Origin: an uncultured Bacteroidota bacterium | GTDB lineage: Bacteria; Bacteroidota; Bacteroidia; Flavobacteriales; Flavobacteriaceae | DNA: 48,959 bases | Direction of reading: 5' to 3' | NCBI GenBank assembly: GCA_902536935.1 | Contig: CACAZM010000013.1 | Span: 1 to 48,959, forward strand | In this document: piece by piece, positions 8,619 to 17,719 of the stretch | How positions within the stretch are numbered: the first letter of the stretch is position 1 | How the letters are laid out: every line of letters begins with the position of its first letter | Translations under genes and position numbers: made by a program | Notes under the pieces: generated by a model | What the model was told of the DNA's origin: nothing | What the model saw: the letters and a program-made list of their open reading frames with translations, nothing else | Database searches by the model: none

Positions 8619-10763
8619 TTAGATGTCAAATCTATCAGCATTCATTACCTTGTTCCAGGCAGAGACAAAATCAGCAATAAACTTATCATTATTATCGTTT
8701 TGTGCATAAGCCTCTGCGATGGCTCTCAGTTCGGAGTTTGACCCAAATAACAAGTCAATTCTTGAAGCATAAATTACGCTTTTTCCAGAGCTACGTTCGA
8801 CCCCTTTGTAAGAATTAAAGCCATTGGGCTCCCATTTGCGATCCATGGAAAGCAGTTCTTTAAACCATTGATTACTCAGTTTACCATCGCCCCAAAGACC
8901 AGCTCCTGATTGAGAAACACCCATGGCACGCATTCCACCGACAAGCACAGTGAGTTCAACTGGTGAAAGTCCGAGAAGTTGAGCTTTGTCAAGCAACAAC
9001 TCTTCTGGAGAAACGCTAAATTCTTTTTCGATATAATTTCTAAATCCGCAGGCACAGGGTTTCAGCAATTCAAAGGAAGACACATCCGTGTTCTCCTGCG
9101 TTGCATCACCACGACCTGTGGTGACCTCAACTTTAACGCCAGATAGATTCTCAATTCCAACCGCACCACCGATCACGATGATATCTGCAATACTTGCTCC
9201 GGTTTGGGCAGAGATATTTTCACAAGCAGCTAGTATTTCTGCGAGTTGCTCAGGTTGGTTGACAGCCCAATCTTTTTGCGGTTCTAGACGAATCCGTGCA
9301 CCATTGGCACCACCTCGGTTGTCTGAACCTCTAAAGGTAGAGGCAGAAGCCCATGCGGTTTCAATCATAATTGCGTTGTCGATCCCTGCTTCTGAAATGG
9401 CGGTTCTCACTTCGTTTTCTTCTTTTGGTGATAAGGTTTTTCCAGCAGGAATAGGGTCTTGCCAGATATACTCAACGTCTTTATAATCACCTGCCACATA
9501 GTTTGACTTAGGTCCCATATCACGGTGCAGGAGCTTAAACCATGCTTTGGCAAAGGCCTCACCAAAGGCCTCTGGATCGGCGAGGAATTTTTGACAGGTT
9601 TCTCTGTAAATCGGATCGACTTTCATTGAAATATCAGCCGTGGTCATCATCGGCAATACCTTTTCGTCACTGCCGTCAACTTGTGGGACCATATCGGCTT
9701 CTTCGCAATTGACAGGGTGCCATTGCCATGCACCTCCAGGACCTTTTTGGCATTCCCATTCGTATTTAAATAAGAGTGTCAAATAACCCATATCCCACTG
9801 AATAGGGTTGGTCGTCCAAGGGCCTTCAATTCCACTAGTAATGGCATGAACCCCTTTACCAGATTTAAAACTGTTCTCCCATCCAAACCCTTGGCTTTCA
9901 ATTGGCGCACCTTCAGGTTCTGCGCCTACATATTCATCAGCATCTGCAGCACCGTGTGCTTTACCAAAAGTATGACCTCCAGCAGTCAGCGCAACGGTTT
10001 CTTCGTCGTTCATCGCCATTCGCTTAAAGGTTTCTCTTACATCTTGTGCGGATAAGGCGGGATCAGGACTAGCGTTAGGTCCTTGAGGATTCACATAAAT
10101 TAGACCCATTTGTACTGCTGCCAAAGGGTTTTCGAGGTCTTGGCGAGTATCGCCATAACGGTTGTCGCCCAGCCACTCGTCTTCAGATCCCCAATAAATA
10201 TCTTTTTCTGGATGCCAAATGTCTTCTCGGCCTAGCGCTGATCCGTGGTTTGGACCTCCCATATCTTCAATGGCAACATTGCCCGCAATCACAAACAAAT
10301 CTGCCCAGCTAAGAGAGTTCCCGTACTTTTCTTTTACTGGCCAAAGCAGTCGTCTGGCTTTGTCCAAGTTCCCATTGTCTGGCCATGAATTGAGTGGCGC
10401 AAAACGTTGTGCCCCAGTTGCTGCACCACCACGGCCATCTCCTGTCCGATAAGTACCAGCTACGTGCCAGGTCATGCGAATAAAAAATGGCCCATAATGA
10501 CCATAGTCTGCAGGCCACCAATCTTTACTATCGGTTAATATCAATTTGATATCGTTTTTTAATGCCTCAAGGTCCAAAGATTTTACACGCTCTTTATAAT
10601 TCAAATTCGAGAGAGGATTGCTTTTACTGTCGTGTTGACGAAGAATGTCAATGTTGAGACTGTTTGGCCACCAGTCCTTGTTTTGGGTGCCTAAATTGGG
10701 TTGGGTGGTTGCGCCGTGAAACGGACATTTGGAAGCCCCGTTTGTATTTTTCATATGATCCAT
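8619..10763 (-). CDS. katG: Catalase-peroxidase KatG
   Basis: This 714-residue bifunctional haem catalase-peroxidase removes hydrogen peroxide. I take the ATG at 10763 (the next ATG is at 10754; an upstream TTG at 10796 is unlikely). The N-terminal catalytic half has distal R96, W99 and H100 in RMTWH, proximal H264 in [10 protein letters not shown], and Y223 ([10 protein letters not shown]) and M249 (KRMAMND), matching the Trp-Tyr-Met crosslink needed for catalase activity. The C-terminal half is the usual degenerate duplicated peroxidase domain. Full length, no signal peptide, cytoplasmic. GC content by eye is about 50% or higher in places, clearly above the CotH gene next to it. No OxyR- or PerR-type regulator gene is adjacent, and I found no clear promoter in 10764-10899. 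Confidence 0.97.
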   Translation of the reverse strand: MDHMKNTNGASKCPFHGATTQPNLGTQNKDWWPNSLNIDILRQHDSKSNPLSNLNYKERVKSLDLEALKNDIKLILTDSKDWWPADYGHYGPFFIRMTWHVAGTYRTGDGRGGAATGAQRFAPLNSWPDNGNLDKARRLLWPVKEKYGNSLSWADLFVIAGNVAIEDMGGPNHGSALGREDIWHPEKDIYWGSEDEWLGDNRYGDTRQDLENPLAAVQMGLIYVNPQGPNASPDPALSAQDVRETFKRMAMNDEETVALTAGGHTFGKAHGAADADEYVGAEPEGAPIESQGFGWENSFKSGKGVHAITSGIEGPWTTNPIQWDMGYLTLLFKYEWECQKGPGGAWQWHPVNCEEADMVPQVDGSDEKVLPMMTTADISMKVDPIYRETCQKFLADPEAFGEAFAKAWFKLLHRDMGPKSNYVAGDYKDVEYIWQDPIPAGKTLSPKEENEVRTAISEAGIDNAIMIETAWASASTFRGSDNRGGANGARIRLEPQKDWAVNQPEQLAEILAACENISAQTGASIADIIVIGGAVGIENLSGVKVEVTTGRGDATQENTDVSSFELLKPCACGFRNYIEKEFSVSPEELLLDKAQLLGLSPVELTVLVGGMRAMGVSQSGAGLWGDGKLSNQWFKELLSMDRKWEPNGFNSYKGVERSSGKSVIYASRIDLLFGSNSELRAIAEAYAQNDNNDKFIADFVSAWNKVMNADRFDI

Positions 10764-10899
10764 TGTAATGGGTTTATTTTTGCTTGAAAAATACAAAATA
10801 AATCGTCAATTATTAACCCCCTATTAGATCAATTTGAGATAGATTTTATATATTTCAAAAAGGTACCAGCTCGAGAGGTTGTACATGTGCTTTAATTTA

Positions 10900-12306
10900 T
10901 TATTCTGTAGCCGTGCAACTAGATTGTTGTAAGTTGATATTAGTTTTTTTGATGGATTTCATCCCACCAAGAACATTGACTCCATTGTGAATTCCACGAT
11001 TTTTTAAAATCGAAAGCGCAATCATACTGCGATAACCTCCTGCACAATGAAGGAAAAAGGGCTTGTCATTGTCAAAAAGGCTTAGATTTTGGTTAATTTC
11101 GTCCAAAGGCACGAGGTTTACACCTGGAATATGCTTAGCATCGTATTCGCTTTGATTGCGAACATCATAAATGGTAGCCCCATTATTTACTTGTATTTTC
11201 AATTCTTGCGCATTGATATTTTCAATCTTCTCTACAGCTTTTCCACTTTTGATCCAGGCCTTTATGCCACCTCCTAAATAGCCAAGTGTATTGTCAAACC
11301 CCACTCTTGATAAGCGGGTGATGGTTTCTTCTTCTCGTCCCTCTGGAACGATGAGCAAAATGGGGTGTTTGGTATCACCGATCAGTGTTCCAACCCAAGG
11401 GGCAAAACCTCCATCAATACCAATAAAAATAGCGTTGGGGATATGTGCTTTGGTAAAATCGTTTACACCACGCACATCCAATACCACAGCTCCAGTACTT
11501 GTGGCAGTTTCCTCAAAAACATCTGGTTGAAGAGGATTGTTTCCATTTTCCAGGATTACATCAATATCATCATAGCCCAATCGGTTAAGTCGCACATTTT
11601 CTGGAAAATAATGTGGCGGTGGACCTAAGCCGTCGATGACTTCTTTGACAAACTGTTCCTTGGTCATGTCTTGTCGCAGGGCGTAGTTGACCTTTTTTTG
11701 GTTGCCGAGTGTATCAACGGTTTCTTTCATCATTTTTTTACCACATGCTGAGCCCGCACCATGTGCAGGATAGACTGTTATATCGTCGTCAAGGGGCATG
11801 ATTTTGTTACGCAGACTATCAAATAGGGTTTCGGCTAATTGCTCTTGTGTCATTTTCCCTTGTTTCTGTGCAAGGTCAGGACGCCCAACATCTCCCAAAA
11901 AAAGGGTATCTCCACTAAAAATAGCATGATCTTTTCCAGTGGAATCACGGAGCAAATATGTAGTGCTTTCCATGGTATGACCTGGCGTGTGAAGGGCGAT
12001 TATGGTCACATCTCCGATGTGAAACGTCTGACCATCTTCAGCGATAATCACATCAAAATCTGGATCGGCGAGTGGACCAAAGACAATCGGTGCTTTGGTT
12101 TTTTTTGACAGTGTGAGGTGTCCACTAACAAAGTCAGCATGAAAATGCGTTTCAAAGATATACTTAATGCTTGCCTTGTTTTTATGTGCACGTTTGAGAT
12201 AGGGTTCCACCTCACGAAGTGGATCAATCACAGCAGCTTCGCCGTTGCTCTCAATATAATAAGCTCCTTGCGCTAAACAACCCGTATAAATTTGTTCGAC
12301 AATCAT
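10900..12306 (-). CDS. CstB-like persulfide dioxygenase / rhodanese fusion
   Basis: This 468-residue protein combines a metallo-beta-lactamase-fold domain of the ETHE1 (persulfide dioxygenase) type with two rhodanese domains. Metal ligands are visible: H54, H56 and D58 in THFHADF, H110 in HTPGH, D133 in FSGDT and H182 in YPAHG. The first rhodanese domain (about 265-360) lacks an active-site cysteine, while the second (about 370-460) has C421 in HCAGGYRS. The order of dioxygenase, pseudo-rhodanese and active rhodanese matches Staphylococcus CstB, which converts low-molecular-weight persulfides to thiosulfate. A role in sulfide detoxification is therefore likely. It is divergent from the lipoprotein gene at 12357 with only 50 bases between. 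No sulfide:quinone reductase or CstR-like repressor is visible nearby. Confidence 0.88.
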   Translation of the reverse strand: MIVEQIYTGCLAQGAYYIESNGEAAVIDPLREVEPYLKRAHKNKASIKYIFETHFHADFVSGHLTLSKKTKAPIVFGPLADPDFDVIIAEDGQTFHIGDVTIIALHTPGHTMESTTYLLRDSTGKDHAIFSGDTLFLGDVGRPDLAQKQGKMTQEQLAETLFDSLRNKIMPLDDDITVYPAHGAGSACGKKMMKETVDTLGNQKKVNYALRQDMTKEQFVKEVIDGLGPPPHYFPENVRLNRLGYDDIDVILENGNNPLQPDVFEETATSTGAVVLDVRGVNDFTKAHIPNAIFIGIDGGFAPWVGTLIGDTKHPILLIVPEGREEETITRLSRVGFDNTLGYLGGGIKAWIKSGKAVEKIENINAQELKIQVNNGATIYDVRNQSEYDAKHIPGVNLVPLDEINQNLSLFDNDKPFFLHCAGGYRSMIALSILKNRGIHNGVNVLGGMKSIKKTNINLQQSSCTATE

Positions 12307-12356
12307 GGTTCTGATTTGAAGTAAAATTAATAATTTCGTTTACTTTATTAAATAAT

Positions 12357-13445
12357 ATGAAAAAATTAATCTTAGGTTTTGCTCTAATATTTTTTACATT
12401 TTCGTGCACAAGTGATGATAACTCAATTAGTGAAAGTTTAAATCAAAGCGGAAAAAACATATATGCTGCAGGCTATTTTGTAGATGATTATCCAAACGGC
12501 CTTCAATATGCGGCTTATTGGGTTAATGGTGAAAGGTTTGTCTTTGGTGAGGGTGAAGTTACTGATATTAAAGTTGTTAATGGCAACATATATGCAACTG
12601 GTTATGACGAAAACTGGGATGCAGTTTATTGGGTCAACGAGGAAAAAACTATACTCCAAGGAAATGGAACTTATGCTTATTCAATTTTTGTAAAAGGGGA
12701 CGATGTATATGTGTCAGGAAGTTTTGCAGGTGGGTCATGTTATTGGAAAAATGGCACTAAAGTAAATCTCACAACTAATGCTGATTCTGAAGCATTTGGT
12801 ATTGTAGTTAATGAAAATGGAAACGTTATTAGTGGTGGTTATTTCATGAACAATCACCACGTTTTAGTTCCAGCTCGCTGGAATGGAACATCGCGAGTTA
12901 GCCTTTCTAAACCCCAACACGGGGATGCAGAAATTTATGCAGTTAAATTAAATGGTAATACCCCCGTTTTTTTTGGAATGGCAATGAAACCAAATAACAT
13001 GGTTGGTTATGTGCCAACTGCATCCTATTGGAAAGCAGGAAAAAGAACGGATTGTAACAATGGAGGCACATGGCAGGACAATATTTATGGAGGAGAAGGT
13101 AGAGGTGGATATGCATCAGGAAATGATATTTATGTTACTGGAAATATTCAGCACATAGGAACTGTTGATGAAGATGGAAACCCAAACTCTAATGAACCTG
13201 GAATCACCCCTCATTATTGGGTAAATGGGCAAATATTTGATTTGCCAGGGGGCCCCGTTTATGACAACTACTGGGTTGGCGGTGGTAGAGATATTATTGC
13301 AGAAGATGGTCAGATTATTATAGGTGGTTGGGCTAGTTCATCAAGTCAAGCTCAAGTTGCAGCTATTTGGGTAGACAGTCAATTATTTTACCTAGAGGAC
13401 AAAGATAATTTCTATTCAGTCGTAAATTCTATTGATATTCAATAA
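12357..13445 (+). CDS. Lipoprotein of repeated YWVNG units, probable beta-propeller
   Basis: This 362-residue lipoprotein has lipobox C17 (FTFSC). After a short Ser/Asn-rich linker the protein consists of about seven repeats of 40-50 residues, each with a strand pattern like IYATGY or VYVSGSF followed by AxYWVNG or CYWKNG. That spacing suggests a beta-propeller of short blades. It is probably surface or periplasmic. No catalytic motif is visible and I do not recognise a named family. It shares a 50-bp divergent intergenic region with the CstB-like gene, which might mean shared regulation, but that is not shown. Confidence 0.7.
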   Translation: MKKLILGFALIFFTFSCTSDDNSISESLNQSGKNIYAAGYFVDDYPNGLQYAAYWVNGERFVFGEGEVTDIKVVNGNIYATGYDENWDAVYWVNEEKTILQGNGTYAYSIFVKGDDVYVSGSFAGGSCYWKNGTKVNLTTNADSEAFGIVVNENGNVISGGYFMNNHHVLVPARWNGTSRVSLSKPQHGDAEIYAVKLNGNTPVFFGMAMKPNNMVGYVPTASYWKAGKRTDCNNGGTWQDNIYGGEGRGGYASGNDIYVTGNIQHIGTVDEDGNPNSNEPGITPHYWVNGQIFDLPGGPVYDNYWVGGGRDIIAEDGQIIIGGWASSSSQAQVAAIWVDSQLFYLEDKDNFYSVVNSIDIQ

Positions 13446-13465
13446 TTTTCCTTTTATAAGCAACC

Positions 13466-13482
13466 ATTTTTAGCTTAAAAAT
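13466..13482. terminator. AT-only inverted repeat between convergent genes
   Basis: ATTTTTA-GCT-TAAAAAT is a perfect 7-bp inverted repeat with a 3-base loop in the 72-bp gap between the lipoprotein (plus) and the acylase (minus). Its A and T runs on both strands would suit a bidirectional intrinsic terminator, but the stem has no G-C pair, so support is weak. Confidence 0.25.
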
Positions 13483-13517
13483 ATTCTAAAATTCTTTTAG
13501 TTTATAGTATATGTACC

Positions 13518-15587
13518 TTATTTAGGTCTGTATATTTTACTGGCATTTTTCAAAACCTCTTTACGATCAAAGGGTATGGTTTTGAGCTGAAAATTTTGAA
13601 ACATTTCCATTTGGTCGGTATAGTGTGGGGAGTCTGGACGGGCACTATTTCCGTATGAGATAACTGACTCATACGATGTTTTTGTTTTCTCAAAACGAAT
13701 AATGGCTATATAAGATTCTCCATGATTGATTTTGATTTGTCCATTTTTATAAGGATTCCCTCTCATGGCAGTCACCACGTCGGGAAGTCCAAAAATAGGA
13801 AGTTCCTTATCACCGCGAACCAGCTTTTGAAAATCACCCAAGCGAATTCTGGTAGTCCCAAAGTATTTTAGCATATGATTTTTAGCATCTTTCAGGCAGG
13901 TATAAATCAACAAAGGGTTAAAGGTTTTTGAAGGGCCAAGGCGCGGATAATATTTCCCAAGCATATAGTATAGCACAGCAAAAGCGCCTGCTCCATATGA
14001 ATCGGTGCTTGCTACACGATCCCAGTTTTGAATCGCTTTCAATAAGTCTGCCACATCGGGATAGTCATTGGGCATCATCTCATAGAGTGCATTGAAATCA
14101 ACAAAATTGTAGTTGAGCGGGGTGGGCAGGGTATGGTCGTATTTGATGCGTTTAAAATCGGCATAGGATAAACTGTCTTTTTCGGAGAGTAAGTCAAATA
14201 AGCGTGTACTTCGGTTGTTGTTATAAGTTTCGTAATTCATCGCTTTGGCATAGTCATTGGAACTTGGATTTTCATCAGGATCGGTCGAATAAAATGGACT
14301 GTGATTGGCATTGTAGACATAGCCGGCTTGAGGTGCGACAACTTGGGGAAGTTCTTGTGTGGTATAGTAGCTGTCCCACAATGTTTTTTTGGTGTTTCCA
14401 GGGAGGGTTTTTTGCCAATTATAATTGGGGTCTCGTCGGGGAATTTTCCCGTTGGAGATATAAAAAATGGTATCATTTCTATCGGCATAGCCAATGTTAT
14501 AGCCCGGAAGGGCATTCCACTCTAAAATCGAATAAAACTCGGAAAAAGAACGGGCTTTGTTCATGCGCCACCACTGCTCGAGGGCATTGATATTGGTAGT
14601 GCTTGGAGTTCGGATGGCAAAAACACCGCTTTTGTTTTTTAGTGCAGGCCCATAGATACTTTGGTAAAAGGTTTTAAAAATTGGAATTCGTATTCCTAAA
14701 AGACGAATAAACATTTTTGCCTTTTTCTTTTCAAGTTGGTGTTCTTCTCTATCAACTATATAAGTAGTTTTATTTTTCATCTCCAATTGGTACACATCTA
14801 TCTTGTCAGGATAATTCACCGTATGGGTCCAACCCAGATATTCGTTAGCGCCAGTGAGGATACAAGGGGCACCCGGAAAAGTTGCACCAATTATATTTGT
14901 ACCTTCCTCACTAACCAGGTGAGCTTCATACCATGAAGTAGGCCCTTCCAAAGGCTGATGGGTGTTGATGGTTAAAAAGCTTTCGTTAATTTTTGTTTTT
15001 AGGGAACTTAGGGCAATAAGATTAGATCCATGGATGTCTTCTTGGATTGGTTTTTCATATTGGTCGACTCGGTTTTTATATATAGCTTCCACTATCATGT
15101 CCCCTTGATTGGAAGCAAAGAGCTGGAGCTGAGAATAGATCAACATTTTTTTTGGGGTTACTGGAAATAAAGATGGTATCAGTACCTCATCGGAATGATG
15201 TTTTGCATAACTGTTTAACCCAGCTGCATAACCAGACATAATCGCTTTAAACTCATTGCTTAACGTGTGATATAATCGGTCAACAGTTTCGGCACTTTGG
15301 ATAAACTGTGCAACAAAGTCAGCACCAATTCCCTTTTTCCCATTCAATTGACTAATTATACCATTACCCGCTAGATAGGCCTTTTGAATGGTATAAAAAT
15401 TATCTTCTGCATGTGCCCACGCTAACCCATATGCCGTGTCAGCATCAGTTTTCCCGTAGATGTGAGGAACCCCATAACTATCGCGAATAATTTCTATATC
15501 TTTTAGGTTGACCTGCGAGTGGAGAACTCCCAAAGTAAAAGAAAATAAAATAACTAATCGATTATGGGTCCTTTTATAATTGTTCAT
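13518..15587 (-). CDS. Penicillin-acylase-family (Ntn-hydrolase) amidase
   Basis: This 689-residue protein of the penicillin amidase (S45) family has a signal peptide (about 1-24, ending V-L-H-S-Q). The family cleaves an amide bond after self-processing into alpha and beta chains. The alpha-chain signature is DSYGVPHIYGKTDADTAYGL (36-55). The predicted autoproteolysis site is H-G-S188-N, which exposes Ser188 as the nucleophile. Downstream motifs WYEAHL, GATFPGAPCILTGANEYLGW and the beta-chain arginine/asparagine region fit. The overall pattern is closer to acyl-homoserine-lactone and aculeacin acylases than to classical penicillin G acylase, so N-acyl amide hydrolysis, perhaps of signalling lipids, is plausible; the substrate cannot be read from sequence. 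It is a single gene, divergent from the Rieske-like gene. Confidence 0.88.
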   Translation of the reverse strand: MNNYKRTHNRLVILFSFTLGVLHSQVNLKDIEIIRDSYGVPHIYGKTDADTAYGLAWAHAEDNFYTIQKAYLAGNGIISQLNGKKGIGADFVAQFIQSAETVDRLYHTLSNEFKAIMSGYAAGLNSYAKHHSDEVLIPSLFPVTPKKMLIYSQLQLFASNQGDMIVEAIYKNRVDQYEKPIQEDIHGSNLIALSSLKTKINESFLTINTHQPLEGPTSWYEAHLVSEEGTNIIGATFPGAPCILTGANEYLGWTHTVNYPDKIDVYQLEMKNKTTYIVDREEHQLEKKKAKMFIRLLGIRIPIFKTFYQSIYGPALKNKSGVFAIRTPSTTNINALEQWWRMNKARSFSEFYSILEWNALPGYNIGYADRNDTIFYISNGKIPRRDPNYNWQKTLPGNTKKTLWDSYYTTQELPQVVAPQAGYVYNANHSPFYSTDPDENPSSNDYAKAMNYETYNNNRSTRLFDLLSEKDSLSYADFKRIKYDHTLPTPLNYNFVDFNALYEMMPNDYPDVADLLKAIQNWDRVASTDSYGAGAFAVLYYMLGKYYPRLGPSKTFNPLLIYTCLKDAKNHMLKYFGTTRIRLGDFQKLVRGDKELPIFGLPDVVTAMRGNPYKNGQIKINHGESYIAIIRFEKTKTSYESVISYGNSARPDSPHYTDQMEMFQNFQLKTIPFDRKEVLKNASKIYRPK

Positions 15588-15651
15588 CTATGCAAGATAT
15601 CTAAATTCTTAAACCAATAATCAGTAATTGATCAATACTAGAAAATTTTAA

Positions 15652-15659
15652 CAAAGATA
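15652..15659 (-). promoter_or_regulatory. Candidate -7 box for the acylase gene
   Basis: On the minus strand this reads TATCTTTG, an exact match to the Bacteroidota -7 consensus TAnnTTTG, 64 bases upstream of the acylase ATG. No clear -33 TTTG is seen at the expected distance, so this is tentative. Confidence 0.3.
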
Positions 15660-15685
15660 TTTTTAGTTATATTTAAAAAAAAAAT

Positions 15686-16183
15686 ATGAAAAATAGAAGA
15701 GACTTTTTAAAAGAAGTCTGCCCAACAGTTGCCTTTGCCTTTTTTGGAATTAGTTTCTTAGAGGCATGCAGTGCCGATAGTATTGAAGATGATGCAAATG
15801 TTGGAACAACTCCTCAAAATAATAATAATGGGGGAAATTCTAATAATGGAGGTAGTTCCAGCAATGGATTTACAAAAAATGGTTCTACTTACACCATTGA
15901 TTTAACCCATCCCAATTTTTCTCAATTATCGGTAGTTGGGGGCTGGATGAATGGCTCTGGCATTGGTATACAAGCTTTATTTCTGCGGACTTCATCAACC
16001 AGTATACAAGCTTATTCTAATCGCTGTCCTGCTCATGGACAAAGGAATCAGTGGGTTAAGGTAAACAATAGTACTTTCAAATGTAATCACGCAGGTAATT
16101 CGTATAGCACGGATTGTCAAAATACCCAATTAGACTGTTTTCAAACGTCGTTAAATGGAGATGAACTAATATTGACAATGTAG
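15686..16183 (+). CDS. Rieske-like iron-sulfur lipoprotein with unusual ligand spacing
   Basis: This 165-residue exported protein starts MKNRRDFLKE, a twin-arginine-like start, followed by a hydrophobic segment and lipobox C28 (SFLEAC). Residues about 43-61 are an Asn/Gly/Ser linker. The C-terminal domain carries two Cys-His pairs, C114-P-A-H117 and C133-N-H135, separated by 15 residues, and ends in two further cysteines (C144, C151). In canonical Rieske proteins the first pair is C-x-H and the second C-x-x-H; here the two spacings are swapped. The protein probably still binds a [2Fe-2S] cluster and may carry electrons outside the inner membrane, but it could be a degenerate relative. It lies 69 bases upstream of crtI on the same strand. 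Confidence 0.65.
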   Translation: MKNRRDFLKEVCPTVAFAFFGISFLEACSADSIEDDANVGTTPQNNNNGGNSNNGGSSSNGFTKNGSTYTIDLTHPNFSQLSVVGGWMNGSGIGIQALFLRTSSTSIQAYSNRCPAHGQRNQWVKVNNSTFKCNHAGNSYSTDCQNTQLDCFQTSLNGDELILTM

Positions 16184-16252
16184 TCGTAATTTTATAATTT
16201 TTATTTGCAGTTTCACACTTCAGTTACTTAGTATGTACTAATTTTGTTGAGG

Positions 16253-17707
16253 ATGAATAAGATCAATATCATTGGTTCTGGCTTTTCCTCTCTTTCTGCC
16301 GCTTGCCATTTGGCTTTCCGAGGATATCAAGTTGAAGTATTTGAAAAAAACAGTTCGCTAGGCGGTCGGGCTCGACAGTTTCAGAAAGATGGTTTTACTT
16401 TCGATATGGGTCCCTCGTGGTATTGGATGCCGGATGTCTTTGAGCGATTTTTTGCGAACTTTGATAAAAAAGTATCAGATTATTATGAGCTTCAACGCCT
16501 TGACCCAGGTTACCAAGTTGTATTTGGAAAAGACGAGGTTTTCCCTGTTCATGACAGTATTGAGAAAATCGCAGATCGATTTGAACTGGAAGAGGTAGGA
16601 AGCGGTCGAAAACTAATCTCTTTTCTCAATCAAGCCAAAAGAAACTATGATATTGCCATCGAGGACTTGGTTTACAAACCAGGGTTATCTCCTTTAGAAC
16701 TCATCACCCCTGTCACCATCAAAAATGCAGGTCTATTTCTGACCAATGTGCGTAAACAAGTGGAACGAGATTTTAAAAGCCCAAAACTGCGTTCCTTATT
16801 GCAATTTCCTGTCCTTTTTCTAGGTGCAAAACCTGAGCAAACCCCTGCTTTTTACAATTTTATGAACTATGCCGATTTTGGCTTAGGAACTTGGCATCCT
16901 AAAGGCGGAATGATTCAGATTGTTAATGCCATGGTGTCTTTGGCTAAAGAACTCGGCGTTCGCTTTCATACCGATGCACCTGTGCATGAAATCATCATAA
17001 ATAACAAAAAAGCAACTGGAATTCGTGTGGTTGATACCATACACGAGGCAGATATCATCATCAGTGGTGCAGACTATCACCATACCGAAAGTTTACTGCA
17101 CGCATCCCTTCGCGGATATAGCGAAGCCTATTGGAAAAAAAAGGTATTTGCTCCATCTTCACTTCTATTCTATATGGGGATCGACAAAAAACTGGATAAT
17201 TTGACGCATCACAACCTCTTTTTTGATGTGGATTTTGATGAACATGCATCTAGTATCTACGATTCACCTGAATGGCCTAAAGATCCCCTGTTTTATGTCA
17301 ACCTCCCATCGATTTCCGATATGACCATGGCACCTAAAGGGAAAGAAGCTTGTTTTATTTTGATTCCAATAGCACCTGGACTAGAGGACACCCAAGTCCT
17401 TCGAGACAAATACTACAATATCGTCGTAACACGAATGGAGGAACTCACCAATCAATCGATTAGAGAGCATGTGCTTTTTAATAAATCCTTTTGCGTCCTT
17501 GATTTTGTAAACGAATACAACTCTTATAAAGGCAATGCCTATGGGATGGCGAACACCTTGACCCAAACCGCATTTTTGCGTCCAAAGCTCAAAAGTAAAA
17601 AAGTAAAGGATTTGTATTTCACAGGTCAATTGACTGTTCCTGGTCCTGGCGTTCCGCCAGCCCTAATTTCAGGAAATATCGTTGCAGACATGATTGCCCC
17701 TCTCTAA
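16253..17707 (+). CDS. crtI: Phytoene desaturase CrtI
   Basis: This 484-residue FAD enzyme of the CrtI/CrtN family would desaturate phytoene to lycopene. The start is ATG 16253; a TTG at 16244 is in frame but less likely. The N-terminal dinucleotide-binding motif is IIGSGFSSLSAA, followed by VEVFEKN and GGRARQF. The family segments FDMGPSWYWMPDVFERFF and NYADFGLGTWHPKGGM are present. The C-terminal signature is LYFTGQLTVPGPGVPPALIS. Overall it matches flavobacterial phytoene desaturases closely. Normally crtB (phytoene synthase) follows directly; here a pirin gene starts 12 bases after the stop and no crtB is seen in the window. The second desaturase at 20445 is more like CrtD. Confidence 0.87.
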   Translation: MNKINIIGSGFSSLSAACHLAFRGYQVEVFEKNSSLGGRARQFQKDGFTFDMGPSWYWMPDVFERFFANFDKKVSDYYELQRLDPGYQVVFGKDEVFPVHDSIEKIADRFELEEVGSGRKLISFLNQAKRNYDIAIEDLVYKPGLSPLELITPVTIKNAGLFLTNVRKQVERDFKSPKLRSLLQFPVLFLGAKPEQTPAFYNFMNYADFGLGTWHPKGGMIQIVNAMVSLAKELGVRFHTDAPVHEIIINNKKATGIRVVDTIHEADIIISGADYHHTESLLHASLRGYSEAYWKKKVFAPSSLLFYMGIDKKLDNLTHHNLFFDVDFDEHASSIYDSPEWPKDPLFYVNLPSISDMTMAPKGKEACFILIPIAPGLEDTQVLRDKYYNIVVTRMEELTNQSIREHVLFNKSFCVLDFVNEYNSYKGNAYGMANTLTQTAFLRPKLKSKKVKDLYFTGQLTVPGPGVPPALISGNIVADMIAPL

Positions 17708-17719
17708 AATTCCAATTGT

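Noticed and set aside
10764-10796. Longer N-terminus for KatG from a TTG at 10796
   Set aside because: ATG codons at 10763 and 10754 lie closer to the usual KatG N-terminus, and the extra residues are not conserved in KatG as I know it.
10861-10899. Terminator for the CstB-like gene at the CTCGAG palindrome
   Set aside because: Only a short stem without a T tract could be drawn.
14204-14590. Open frame of 128 codons opposite the acylase
   Set aside because: It lies antisense within an intact conserved gene and its translation resembles no family.
16239-16246. TAATTTTG as a -7 box for crtI, and TATCTTTA (19764-19771) for crtA
   Set aside because: Both end within 6 bases of the start codon, which would leave essentially no leader, and no -33 box is at the right distance.
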